A DNA stretch of 7,473 nucleotides from JAZGER01 sp036480335 (lineage in GTDB: Bacteria > Pseudomonadota > Gammaproteobacteria > DSM-19610), in assembly GCA_036480335.1 (NCBI GenBank), contig JAZGGH010000049.1, forward strand, positions 1 to 7,473. The letters run 5' to 3'. Position numbers and translations under genes: made by a program. Numbering within the stretch: the stretch's first letter is position 1; each line of letters starts with the position of its first letter. Below, piece after piece: positions 1 through 6,351 of this stretch. The notes under the pieces are model-generated. The model saw only the letters and a program-made list of their open reading frames with translations. It ran no database searches and had not been told where the DNA came from.

Positions 1-275
1 GCATCCTTGTAAATACCGGCATTGTTAATGAGTATCTGGATGGGGCCAGATTCCAGCAATTGACTGACTTTTTCCTGGCATTGTTGTTCGTTACTAACAT
101 CAAAGCAGGTGACTTCAGCAGACCCGCCACTTTCGGTGATTCCTGCAGCAACCAGCCTGGCTCTGTCGATGGATTTATTTGAATGAATGATGGTATGAAT
201 TTTTTGGGAAGCCAGCTTTCGACAAATTGCTGACCCAATATCTCCACTACCACCAGTGATTAACGCTCGCTTCAT
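1..275 (-). CDS. SDR-family 3-oxoacyl-ACP reductase (FabG-like), N-terminal part, cut by left edge
   Basis: 91 complete codons are visible, starting at an ATG whose complement lies at 273-275. The C-terminal half, including the expected Ser/Tyr/Lys catalytic residues, is outside the window. The start of the protein, MKRALITGGSGDIGSAICRK, has the dinucleotide-binding TGGSGDIG (residues 7-14) of classical short-chain dehydrogenases; D59 in FDV and the NNAG motif at 84-87 are also classical. In a cluster with ketosynthases and a dehydratase, the likely job is NADPH-dependent reduction of 3-oxoacyl-carrier-protein intermediates in the cytoplasm, like ApeQ or FabG; this role is inferred from context. 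The gene diverges from the ketosynthase operon. No Shine-Dalgarno sequence precedes the start codon, but the protein start is well fixed because the Rossmann motif begins within seven residues. Housekeeping FabG is possible but less likely here. Confidence 0.88.
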   Translation of the reverse strand, partial: MKRALITGGSGDIGSAICRKLASQKIHTIIHSNKSIDRARLVAAGITESGGSAEVTCFDVSNEQQCQEKVSQLLESGPIQILINNAGIYKD

Positions 276-280
276 AGATA

Positions 281-310
281 AAAATACTTGTCTAGTTAAG
301 ATAAAAACAA
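281..310 (-). promoter_or_regulatory. Candidate sigma-70-type promoter for the SDR gene
   Basis: On the minus strand, TTGTTT (complement of 305-310) lies 18 bases before TATTTT (complement of 281-286). Only five bases separate the -10-like element from the ATG, so a transcript from it would start at or next to the start codon and be leaderless. That fits the missing Shine-Dalgarno sequence. The match is AT-rich and could be chance; a promoter further upstream is equally possible. Confidence 0.28.
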
Positions 311-324
311 GGAGTCAGACCCCT
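310..324. repeat. Imperfect 7-base palindrome (AGGAGTC-A-GACCCCT)
   Basis: Two 7-base arms at 310-316 and 318-324 match at six of seven positions around a central A. The core resembles the GGGGTCAGACCCC-type sequence that, as I remember, recurs in intergenic regions of many proteobacteria, often near REP-associated transposases. It touches the -35-like element of the candidate SDR promoter. It could be a remnant of a dispersed repeat or an operator; one copy in this window cannot tell which. Confidence 0.3.
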
Positions 325-465
325 AGTTCTTGATTCTAACCTAACTGAAATAGATTGGCAGGATGAGTTTTACGGATTCATTTCACACGAATACATTCCC
401 ACTCAGATCCTGGATAGATTTCATGCCGTTGACTGACAACAAAACAGTGGCGCAGATAGTTTGAG

Positions 466-557
466 AATAGTGATTTTTCAAGTTACTCTATCGCTCTGGA
501 TATTGAAACACTGAGAGACAGTTATGACGGATACACCGGGATTTGTGAATCACTATT
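466..557. repeat. Inverted repeat, 10-base arms 72 bases apart
   Basis: AATAGTGATT at 466-475 recurs exactly inverted as AATCACTATT at 548-557. A 10-base inverted match within about 400 bases is only mildly unlikely by chance. Possible roles are paired operator sites or the ends of a decayed small element; neither has other support. Confidence 0.25.
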
Positions 558-568
558 AAATAATACGC

Positions 569-581
569 AGTTAGCGTAACT
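569..581. repeat. Short palindrome AGTTA-GCG-TAACT
   Basis: Perfect 5-base arms flank a 3-base centre, about 28 bases upstream of the candidate -35 element of the ketosynthase operon. The size and place would suit a regulator binding site, but no regulator gene is visible and the palindrome is short enough to be chance. Confidence 0.2.
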
Positions 582-608
582 ACACTCATTGGGTAGATAC
601 GCAGCCCA

Positions 609-637
609 TTGCACCCGCTCACATAGCTCCGTATTTT
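609..637 (+). promoter_or_regulatory. Candidate sigma-70-type promoter for the ketosynthase operon
   Basis: TTGCAC (609-614) is followed after exactly 17 bases by TATTTT (632-637). Transcription would start near 644 and give a leader of about 50 bases before the ATG at 694. Spacing is ideal and both boxes match consensus at four of six positions. There is no second strong candidate, but an AT-rich stretch at 680-690 could also serve as a -10 element. Confidence 0.33.
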
Positions 638-693
638 GGTGGCAGTAAAGTACAGTCATAACCGTGCCAGACATAGCATTATAAAAAATTACC

Positions 694-1917
694 ATGACTT
701 CAGCTGACAATAGAGGTGTAACACCTTTACCAATCACTGCATGCTCGGTGTCATGTGCCTCTGGCATAGGCACGCAGCACCTTTATAATTCACTCATCTC
801 CGGACAGACCTGCCTGCAAACGCCACGACTTATTTCTACCGGATTTACGGCCTACACAGGTGAGATAGCAGATGAAATATTACCCGCCCTGGATCCAGCA
901 CTAGTGGCGTATACCACCCGCAATACACGTATTGCGCTGGCAACCCTCAATCAACCGCAAGATGCTTTACGGGCTGCCATCGAACATGCTGTTGCACGTT
1001 ACGGTGCGAATAGAGTCGGTGTTGTTATTGGTACCAGTACATCGGGCATCTACGAAACCGAAAATTGCTACATCGACATAGAAAAAAATAATCAGATTCC
1101 TGACTCTTTCAATTTCTTAACTCAGCACGTCTGGTCTGCCACAGCGAACTTCCTGAAGCTTGAACTTGGACTGGCTGGCCCTTGTTATGCTATTTCAACG
1201 GCCTGTTCTTCCAGCAGCAAGACACTGGCCAGCGCTCAGCGACTTATCGCTGCTGGTATCTGTGATGCAGTATTAACCGGTGGCGTAGACTCACTATGCC
1301 GATTAACGCTGAACGGTTTTAAAAGTCTCGATATCATGTCAGAAAAACCTTGCACACCCTTGGACAAGGATCGCAGCGGTATTAGTATCGGCGAAGGTGC
1401 AGGCCTGCTGCTATTAGAAAAACCGCACGATGACCACGCCGATTGTGTTCACTTATTGGGGTGCGGTGAGTCATCTGACGCCTTCCATATGACAGCACCA
1501 CACCCAGAGGGAAGAGGCGCTATCGCTGCCATGCAAGGCGCACTCGGCCAGGCTGGTATCGAGGCTGGTCAGATAGACTATGTTAATTTACACGCCACAG
1601 GCACAGTGCTAAACGACCAATCTGAAATGCGCGCCATGCAAACCATATTTGGTACTAATATTCACTGCAGTGGCACTAAAGGATTAACTGGACATACGCT
1701 AGGGGCAACAGGCGGCATAGAAAGTATTATCGGCTGGTTATGTCTGGTAAACCAATTCAGGCCGGGCACTTGTGGACTGATTGAAACCGATGCAGCATTT
1801 AGCTGCAATATCATTAAAAACAGTGAGCTCAACATCCCTGTTAAAACGGTAATGAATAATAATTTCGGTTTTGGCGGCAATAATACTTCGCTTGTTTTAG
1901 GATGGAGCCATGAATGA
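694..1917 (+). CDS. Beta-ketoacyl-ACP synthase (KAS I/II fold, aryl-polyene type)
   Basis: This 407-residue protein is a full-length decarboxylating ketosynthase that would condense malonyl-ACP units onto a carrier-bound acyl chain in the cytoplasm. The nucleophile is C171 in STACSSSS. The first catalytic His is H300 in VNLHATGT, and the second is H334 in the KGLTGHTLGATGG block with K329. The C-terminal glycine-rich NNFGFGGNN lies at 388-396. The TTRNTRIALATL stretch near 74-85 recalls the (C)RNNRL segment of APE ketosynthases such as ApeO/ApeR, from memory. An in-frame TAA shortly upstream makes the ATG at 694 the first possible start, although no Shine-Dalgarno sequence precedes it. It overlaps the next gene by 8 bases, and that gene encodes a Cys-less ketosynthase-like partner. 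This pairing argues for a polyene-type pathway rather than primary fatty-acid synthesis. Confidence 0.93.
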   Translation: MTSADNRGVTPLPITACSVSCASGIGTQHLYNSLISGQTCLQTPRLISTGFTAYTGEIADEILPALDPALVAYTTRNTRIALATLNQPQDALRAAIEHAVARYGANRVGVVIGTSTSGIYETENCYIDIEKNNQIPDSFNFLTQHVWSATANFLKLELGLAGPCYAISTACSSSSKTLASAQRLIAAGICDAVLTGGVDSLCRLTLNGFKSLDIMSEKPCTPLDKDRSGISIGEGAGLLLLEKPHDDHADCVHLLGCGESSDAFHMTAPHPEGRGAIAAMQGALGQAGIEAGQIDYVNLHATGTVLNDQSEMRAMQTIFGTNIHCSGTKGLTGHTLGATGGIESIIGWLCLVNQFRPGTCGLIETDAAFSCNIIKNSELNIPVKTVMNNNFGFGGNNTSLVLGWSHE

Positions 1918-2674
1918 CATGGCTCCCAATCAAACTCCAATGTCCATATTGGGAACTGGACTTTGTATCAAGAATAACGAAACTGCACATTCGCTAGGGT
2001 TTCAGGATTGCGCACTGGATACATCGCTATTGCCTACCATGGTGCGCCGACGCACCAGCGAAGCAACACGTATTGCCGTCTCTGCCGCCACACGGGCCTG
2101 CTCAAATGCCGGTACCGGCCACAATCTTCCTGCCGTTTTTGTTTCTTTGTCGGGTGAAATTCTGGTAACAGATAAACTATGCCAGGCCATTGCAAAAAAT
2201 GAATACCCTCTTTCGCCTACGCACTTTCATAACTCAGTCCACAATACCGCATCGAGCTATTGGAGCATGTCATCAGAAAGCCAGATGCCCATGATGGCTA
2301 TGTCGGCATTGGAAGATGGCTTTGCACTTGGATTACTGGAAAGCTGGTGCCAGTTACAAACCGGCGCAGAGAGAATATTGCTAGTGGTTTATGAAGAAGA
2401 GGCGCCGGTTCACTTGCTACCCAATTATATTTGGGAGCCTTGCGCCATATCACTAGTACTGAGCCATCCAGCGAGTGAACTGGCAGCTATATCACGACCA
2501 CTTCAATCTACACAAAAAAGCGGACGGACTGCGGAGGATAGTATTGCATCCAGTAACCCCGCGATGGCAGGACTTCCCTTACTCAAAACATTGCTCAAGA
2601 ATAACAGTGGTCGCTATTGCGTTGAGGTTTCACAAGGTGGATTGCCATGGTTGGCAGAAGTGGTTATTCCATAA
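1910..2674 (+). CDS. Ketosynthase-like protein without active-site Cys (chain-length-factor type, Ketoacyl-synt_2/ApeC-like)
   Basis: This 254-residue protein is about half to two-thirds the length of a ketosynthase. It carries LSPTHFHNSVHNTASSYWSM at 101-120, the signature of the beta-ketoacyl-synthase-like N-terminal family found in aryl-polyene clusters. No TACSS-type nucleophile is present, so it is probably a non-catalytic partner that shapes or limits chain length in a heterodimer with the upstream ketosynthase. An arginine-rich stretch (VRRRTSEATRIAVSAA, 45-60) and VVYEEEAPVH (159-168) also fit the family. The start at 1910 lies inside the end of the ketosynthase gene, with AGGA at 1899-1902 seven bases upstream, so translation is probably coupled. 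A second ATG at 1919 (residue 4) is an alternative start. The stop codon shares one base with the next start. Direct proof of heterodimer formation cannot come from sequence. Confidence 0.82.
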   Translation: MNDMAPNQTPMSILGTGLCIKNNETAHSLGFQDCALDTSLLPTMVRRRTSEATRIAVSAATRACSNAGTGHNLPAVFVSLSGEILVTDKLCQAIAKNEYPLSPTHFHNSVHNTASSYWSMSSESQMPMMAMSALEDGFALGLLESWCQLQTGAERILLVVYEEEAPVHLLPNYIWEPCAISLVLSHPASELAAISRPLQSTQKSGRTAEDSIASSNPAMAGLPLLKTLLKNNSGRYCVEVSQGGLPWLAEVVIP

Positions 2675-3102
2675 TGCCTCCTGCCACTCAATTATTTGAG
2701 CACATACTGCCACATCGTGCGCCCATGCTTATGCTGTCAAAAATACTACTACAGGATAAGCGTTCTATTCATTGCAGCAGCATAATCGAAACACAAAACC
2801 CTCTACTGGTTGACGGCTATTTCCCGCCCCTAGGCGGGTTGGAACTACTGGCACAGGCATCAGGCGTTATGTTGGGCGAAAGTAAAACCAACCAGGAAAC
2901 CAGTGTCGGTGTGATAGCCAGGATTAAATCCTTACAAATACTTGAGATGGCAATACCTGTAGGTGCTGAGTTACATATACATGCCAAGCTAATGGCTGGT
3001 AATCTGGATGCAGCCATGATTGAGGGCCATGTTTTGTTTAATGAGCGCACTTTTTGTAGTGGAACCATGATGCTGGCAACTCTGTCTGACGTCGAATTAT
3101 AA
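2674..3102 (+). CDS. Hotdog-fold 3-hydroxyacyl-ACP dehydratase-like protein (ApeP-like)
   Basis: This 142-residue protein begins at an ATG that overlaps the preceding TAA by one base (TAATG), a coupled start. A longer frame from 2647 would intrude into the upstream gene and adds nothing conserved. LPHRAPMLML (12-21) and GGLELLAQASG (54-64, with E57) are the marks of small hotdog dehydratases of aryl-polyene clusters. In FabZ the catalytic His lies in GHFP, 14 residues before the Glu of the EAxAQ helix. Here the corresponding segment is DGYFP (47-51), with Tyr in place of His and only 8 residues to E57. It may therefore use a different catalytic arrangement, need a partner like ApeI, or be structural. 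The inferred role is dehydration of 3-hydroxyacyl-ACP to give the conjugated chain. Confidence 0.8.
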   Translation: MPPATQLFEHILPHRAPMLMLSKILLQDKRSIHCSSIIETQNPLLVDGYFPPLGGLELLAQASGVMLGESKTNQETSVGVIARIKSLQILEMAIPVGAELHIHAKLMAGNLDAAMIEGHVLFNERTFCSGTMMLATLSDVEL

Positions 3103-3120
3103 TTTGAAATGTTCAATTCC

Positions 3121-3124
3121 GGAG
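3121..3124 (+). promoter_or_regulatory. Shine-Dalgarno site fixing the halogenase start
   Basis: GGAG lies nine bases before the ATG at 3134. It supports that start over the in-frame TTG at 3104, which has no ribosome site and would add ten residues ahead of the flavin-binding strand. Confidence 0.6.
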
Positions 3125-3133
3125 AAATGTCTG

Positions 3134-4327
3134 ATGCCACGATTTGATGTCATAGTTGCTGGTTCCGGACCAGCTGGATCAACCGCAGCCACACTGCTAG
3201 CCCAATACGGTCATAAGGTACTTATTCTCGAACGCGATCAACATCCGCGTTTTCATATTGGTGAATCCATGCTTCCAATGAGCACACCCGTGTTTAACCG
3301 GATGGAGATCGATTGGAATGAAAAACGCTATCTGCGTAAAAATGGTGCCCAATTTATCAATGAGACGAGCGGACAAAATGTCCGTTTTTGTCTAAATGGA
3401 AAATACCAACCCTATCAAGTAGAGCGCTCTGAATTCGACCATATGCTGGTTAAAAATTCGATCAAACACGGTGCTACGCTGAATCAGAATGAAGCCGTAA
3501 AAAAAGTTTCAACAGAGACTGACGCTGTGCAGGTGGAAACTGATAAAAGCCAATACTCCGCATGCTATTTTATCGATGCGACCGGACGCAGCGTATTTAT
3601 GGGTCGGAAACACGCCGCTATTAAGCGAATTGATAACCTTGGCCGGTTTGCACTTTATACTCACTATAAAAATGCCTGTTCTGATGCGGCTAAAGAGATG
3701 TATGCCTCTGGTGATATTAAAGTATTGATGGTGGACATCGGCTGGATATGGATTATCCCGCTGATTAACAACCGCCTGAGTATCGGTCTTGTTGTGCAAA
3801 AGAAAATCGATACATCCCGGCGCGGCCCAGCATTGTATGAACAGTATATCAAAACATCGTCTGTACTCGATCAACTACTTGAAAACACCGAACAAGAAGC
3901 TCCTGTTCGTGCTGAAGCCGATTTCAGCTTTACCAATACACAGCGATACGGCGAACGTTTCGCCTGTTGTGGAGATGCAGCAGGTTTTCTTGATCCCATC
4001 TTTTCTTCTGGTGTTTTTCTCGCTGTCACTAGTGCCGAACGCGTCGCCGACCGTTTACATCAGGCACTACTCGATGGCACAGAGAGCGCCCCGGACTTAC
4101 ACGCCGATGACGATGCAGACTACACCCTGGGATTTCGTTCTATGCTTTTATTTGTAGAACGGTTTTACCAACACAACATGGTAGACCATCTATTTTTTGA
4201 AGCTGACAGAAATGATGCTGTAAAGAATGATATTGCCGCCCTGCTTTCAGGTGACTTATGGCGTGGTGAAAACAACTTTCAACGGATGTTGTTGGAAGGA
4301 AGACAAAGTAGGAAATTGACTGTCTGA
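3134..4327 (+). CDS. FAD-dependent halogenase-like flavoprotein
   Basis: This 397-residue protein opens with the FAD-binding MPRFDVIVAGSGPAG (GxGxxG at 10-15), then ERDQHPRFHIGESMLP (33-48), typical of the flavin-dependent halogenase/oxidoreductase superfamily. The halogenase marks WxWxIP (W204, W206, P209) and FxxPxxSxG (F285, P288, S291, G293, inside GDAAGFLDPIFSSG) are both intact. K69 in RKNGAQF is the best candidate for the lysine that carries the hypohalous acid intermediate in PltA/CmlS-like enzymes; this placement is by pattern only. It needs FADH2 from a separate reductase, which is not seen here. With a prolyl-AMP ligase and a prolyl-dehydrogenase homologue nearby, carrier-bound pyrrole is the likely substrate, as for PltA or Bmp2. 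Halogenation of the polyene or aryl head group, as in xanthomonadin-like pigments, is the alternative. A non-halogenating oxidoreductase of the same family cannot be excluded. Confidence 0.82.
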   Translation: MPRFDVIVAGSGPAGSTAATLLAQYGHKVLILERDQHPRFHIGESMLPMSTPVFNRMEIDWNEKRYLRKNGAQFINETSGQNVRFCLNGKYQPYQVERSEFDHMLVKNSIKHGATLNQNEAVKKVSTETDAVQVETDKSQYSACYFIDATGRSVFMGRKHAAIKRIDNLGRFALYTHYKNACSDAAKEMYASGDIKVLMVDIGWIWIIPLINNRLSIGLVVQKKIDTSRRGPALYEQYIKTSSVLDQLLENTEQEAPVRAEADFSFTNTQRYGERFACCGDAAGFLDPIFSSGVFLAVTSAERVADRLHQALLDGTESAPDLHADDDADYTLGFRSMLLFVERFYQHNMVDHLFFEADRNDAVKNDIAALLSGDLWRGENNFQRMLLEGRQSRKLTV

Positions 4328-4337
4328 GAAGTGCTTA

Positions 4338-5237
4338 CTAATCCCAGCGATGGCCGTCTAGTTTTTCAGATTGCCAGATACTCCATACAAAACCTACACC
4401 TGCCGAAACATCCAGTGATTGCCTGACTAAAGGACTATCATTTACAACACCTTGTGACAAATCTCTCAATTGTATGAACGCGCCAAAGCTCAGGTGCCTG
4501 GTCTTTCTATAGGTCGCACTTAGTTTGGAAAAATAACTATGGAATCCACTCTCTGCCTCAAAGGAAGGCCTGTTTGATTTAGCAAATCTATCCGCTACAC
4601 CATAATAATATTTATTGAATGACTTACCCGCAAATAACACACCCAAATCCATACGCAGGGATAAATTTTTTGCCGCGCCCCAATGCTTTTTTTCAATCTT
4701 CAGCGATGGCTCGGTCACCCAACCCAATTTTTTACCTGTCGTATCCAGCACATAACGAGCAGGCACATGCAGGCTAAGTTGCGGCAGATCGTTTGTTGTT
4801 GAGAATTTCCAGTTAAGCCGTGGGCCTGCCTGACCAGTGAGATTCAAATCCGGCATCCCATCACGAGCGTTGTTATCGTTGTTAACGGGCAAGCTAAAAG
4901 ACAATCCCAAATCAAGCGAGAAATGTTCCCCGCTAACCAGAAGCCCCTTTACACCTCTCCTACTCACCCTGACAAATTCACCCCGGTATACCAGGTAAGG
5001 TAAACCCAACGGCAGAGTGTAGCGTTGATCACTACCCATATAATGCGGCATTGACAAAGCCCCTACGGCAAGTCCAACTTCCCAAACTGGCTGCTGGGTA
5101 TTTTCAATTGCCGCCTGGACTTCGGCATTCAGCAGTAATAATAAAAATTTCGCAATAACCCACTGGATTTTTCTTTTATTATTTAATTTCAATACAAAAC
5201 TGCTTCGCGTTCTTTTCAAACCTGCCCCTACTTCCAT
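4338..5237 (-). CDS. MipA/OmpV-family outer-membrane protein
   Basis: From the ATG complementary to 5235-5237 the protein has 299 residues. A basic N-region (KLNNKRK, 17-23) and a hydrophobic core (WVIAKFLLLLL, 26-36), followed by NAEVQA, form a signal peptide with likely cleavage after A42. The mature part shows MipA/OmpV traits: PHYMGSD (64-70), LPYLVYRGEFV (79-89) and DGMPDLNLTGQAGPRLNW (126-143), with alternating amphipathic strands of an outer-membrane barrel. The start is uncertain: TTG codons at 5219 (after an AGGGG stretch) and 5192 would give shorter, more typical signal peptides, and the frame stays open to a TTG at 5279 inside the dehydrogenase gene. It sits 13 bases after the dehydrogenase stop, so it is probably in the same operon. 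Some family members act as a scaffold for the murein hydrolase MltA; its role in this cluster is unknown. Confidence 0.75.
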   Translation of the reverse strand: MEVGAGLKRTRSSFVLKLNNKRKIQWVIAKFLLLLLNAEVQAAIENTQQPVWEVGLAVGALSMPHYMGSDQRYTLPLGLPYLVYRGEFVRVSRRGVKGLLVSGEHFSLDLGLSFSLPVNNDNNARDGMPDLNLTGQAGPRLNWKFSTTNDLPQLSLHVPARYVLDTTGKKLGWVTEPSLKIEKKHWGAAKNLSLRMDLGVLFAGKSFNKYYYGVADRFAKSNRPSFEAESGFHSYFSKLSATYRKTRHLSFGAFIQLRDLSQGVVNDSPLVRQSLDVSAGVGFVWSIWQSEKLDGHRWD

Positions 5238-5250
5238 TACAAACTCTGCT

Positions 5251-6351
5251 TCATGGTTTGCTTTTTGGCCCAATACCAATCATTGATGCGATAATATTTT
5301 TCTGGACTTCTGAACTTCCAGACATTAATAGCCCTGCCATGGCATCCAATACAAAATCAGCAAATTCATTTTCTATACCTTTTGCTCCCTGCAAATGGGA
5401 TGCATCCAGACTTGATTGCATAAATGACTCACTGGCGTAGAGTTTTGTCTGGGCACTTTCTACGGTGATACGTTTTCCCTGATCCATCAGTTCTGCACAT
5501 TTTTTGATCCAGAGCCGAGACGTATCAAGACGCAATTTCATGCCTGCAATTTTATGCGCTATATCCTGCAATTCTGATAGTGTCCCGGATCCGTAAATCC
5601 GGGTTCGAGAATACTTAATAACCTGATCCAGTTGCCACTGCATCACACCGGTAATCCCTGCAAAAATGAACGCTCTCTCCAACTCAAGCGCCAGCTGTAT
5701 TAAAGTGCCTCCTGCACCCGCAGCGCCCAACGCACGATCCTTAGGTATCGTAGCGCCGGATAATATGATGTCACCCATAGCAGCCGTAGCACATCCCTTG
5801 ACAACCGGCCCATCGTTAAAGCTGATGCCGGGATCATCTGGTTTAACAATAAAGCCGGATATTGAAGATGAATTTTCTATTTTGGCATAGACGATCATTA
5901 CTTCAGCAATAGGTGTATTTGTAATGAAACGTTTATGCCCATTAATAATAAATCCATCTGGAGTTTCTGTGACAGATGTTTGCATAGCCTGGATGTCAGA
6001 ACCCGCCTGAGGTTCAGTAATAGCATGCCCACCGTGCAATTCGCCACTGAGCAAACGTGGCAACCATTGCAGTTTCTGTTTGTCATTCCCAAAACGTAAA
6101 ATTGGAAAAACTGCGCCCCAGAGGTGAGCATTCAACGCCAGGATCAATCCAGGGTCACGCGTCTTTTCGCCCAATTCCGCATGACATTCAATGAGTGTCA
6201 AATAGGATGTCCCAAAACCACCCATTTTTTCCGGCACGGCATGCCGAAAAAATCCTGACTTGGCACATTCCTGAAAACGTGTTTTTGCCTGTTTGTTCGT
6301 CCTGTCTCTAGCTGGCCCCAGGTTCGGAACTTTGTACTCAGCTGCAATCAT
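5251..6351 (-). CDS. Acyl-CoA-dehydrogenase-fold enzyme, likely prolyl-carrier-protein dehydrogenase (PigA/PltE-like)
   Basis: This 366-residue flavoprotein probably oxidises carrier-bound prolyl thioester to the pyrrole-2-carboxyl thioester. HAITEPQAGSDI (109-120) and NGHKRFITNTPIAEVMIVYAK (137-157) are FAD/substrate-binding segments, and EKTRDPGLILALNAHLWGA (62-80) is closely like the corresponding PigA region as I remember it. E225 in LELER sits where isovaleryl-CoA dehydrogenase and PltE keep the catalytic base. The site that is Glu in medium-chain enzymes is Ser344 (MSGSSEVQKNIIA), which also fits PigA. The N-terminus is some 10 residues shorter than usual. Its ATG overlaps the ligase stop codon (ATGA), a coupled start. 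A role in acyl-CoA beta-oxidation is unlikely given the neighbours and these motifs, but oxidation of another aminoacyl group remains possible. Confidence 0.83.
   Translation of the reverse strand: MIAAEYKVPNLGPARDRTNKQAKTRFQECAKSGFFRHAVPEKMGGFGTSYLTLIECHAELGEKTRDPGLILALNAHLWGAVFPILRFGNDKQKLQWLPRLLSGELHGGHAITEPQAGSDIQAMQTSVTETPDGFIINGHKRFITNTPIAEVMIVYAKIENSSSISGFIVKPDDPGISFNDGPVVKGCATAAMGDIILSGATIPKDRALGAAGAGGTLIQLALELERAFIFAGITGVMQWQLDQVIKYSRTRIYGSGTLSELQDIAHKIAGMKLRLDTSRLWIKKCAELMDQGKRITVESAQTKLYASESFMQSSLDASHLQGAKGIENEFADFVLDAMAGLLMSGSSEVQKNIIASMIGIGPKSKP
5584..5603. repeat. Intragenic hairpin (7-base stem, 6-base loop)
   Basis: CCCGGAT (5584-5590) and ATCCGGG (5597-5603) form a perfect stem around a 6-base loop inside the dehydrogenase gene, over codons for the RIYGSG segment. 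There is no U-run on either strand, so it is not a standard terminator. It may be chance or influence mRNA stability within the operon. Confidence 0.3.

Larger units (their letters stand above)
276..693. other. Divergent intergenic region without a convincing gene
   Basis: These 418 bases separate the leftward SDR gene from the rightward ketosynthase operon. I see no tRNA-like or other RNA gene and no coding region with recognisable homology. The region holds candidate promoters for both directions, an imperfect palindrome at 310-324, a 10-base inverted repeat with arms at 466-475 and 548-557, and a short palindrome at 569-581. A 33-codon ATG frame at 363-464 lacks a convincing ribosome site and resembles nothing I know. 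Both flanking genes lack an obvious Shine-Dalgarno sequence. Shared control of the two arms from this region is an inference. Confidence 0.6.

Noticed and set aside
363..464. 33-codon ATG frame on the plus strand in the intergenic region
   Set aside because: There is no ribosome site at proper spacing and no resemblance to a known peptide; a frame of this length is expected by chance.
522..773. 83-codon frame on the minus strand over the intergenic region and the ketosynthase start
   Set aside because: It overlaps the conserved 5' end of the ketosynthase gene, has no recognisable domain and no ribosome site.
1662..1940. 92-codon frame on the minus strand inside the ketosynthase gene
   Set aside because: It lies antisense to the catalytic His and glycine-rich motifs of a clearly functional ketosynthase.
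694..3102. Primary fatty-acid biosynthesis genes (FabF/FabZ)
   Set aside because: The Cys-less half-length ketosynthase partner and the ApeP-like dehydratase with altered FabZ motif are typical of polyene pathways, not of housekeeping fatty-acid synthesis.
3789..4157. 122-codon plus-strand frame inside the halogenase-like gene
   Set aside because: It is an out-of-frame shadow over the conserved FxxPxxSxG region and shows no motif of its own.
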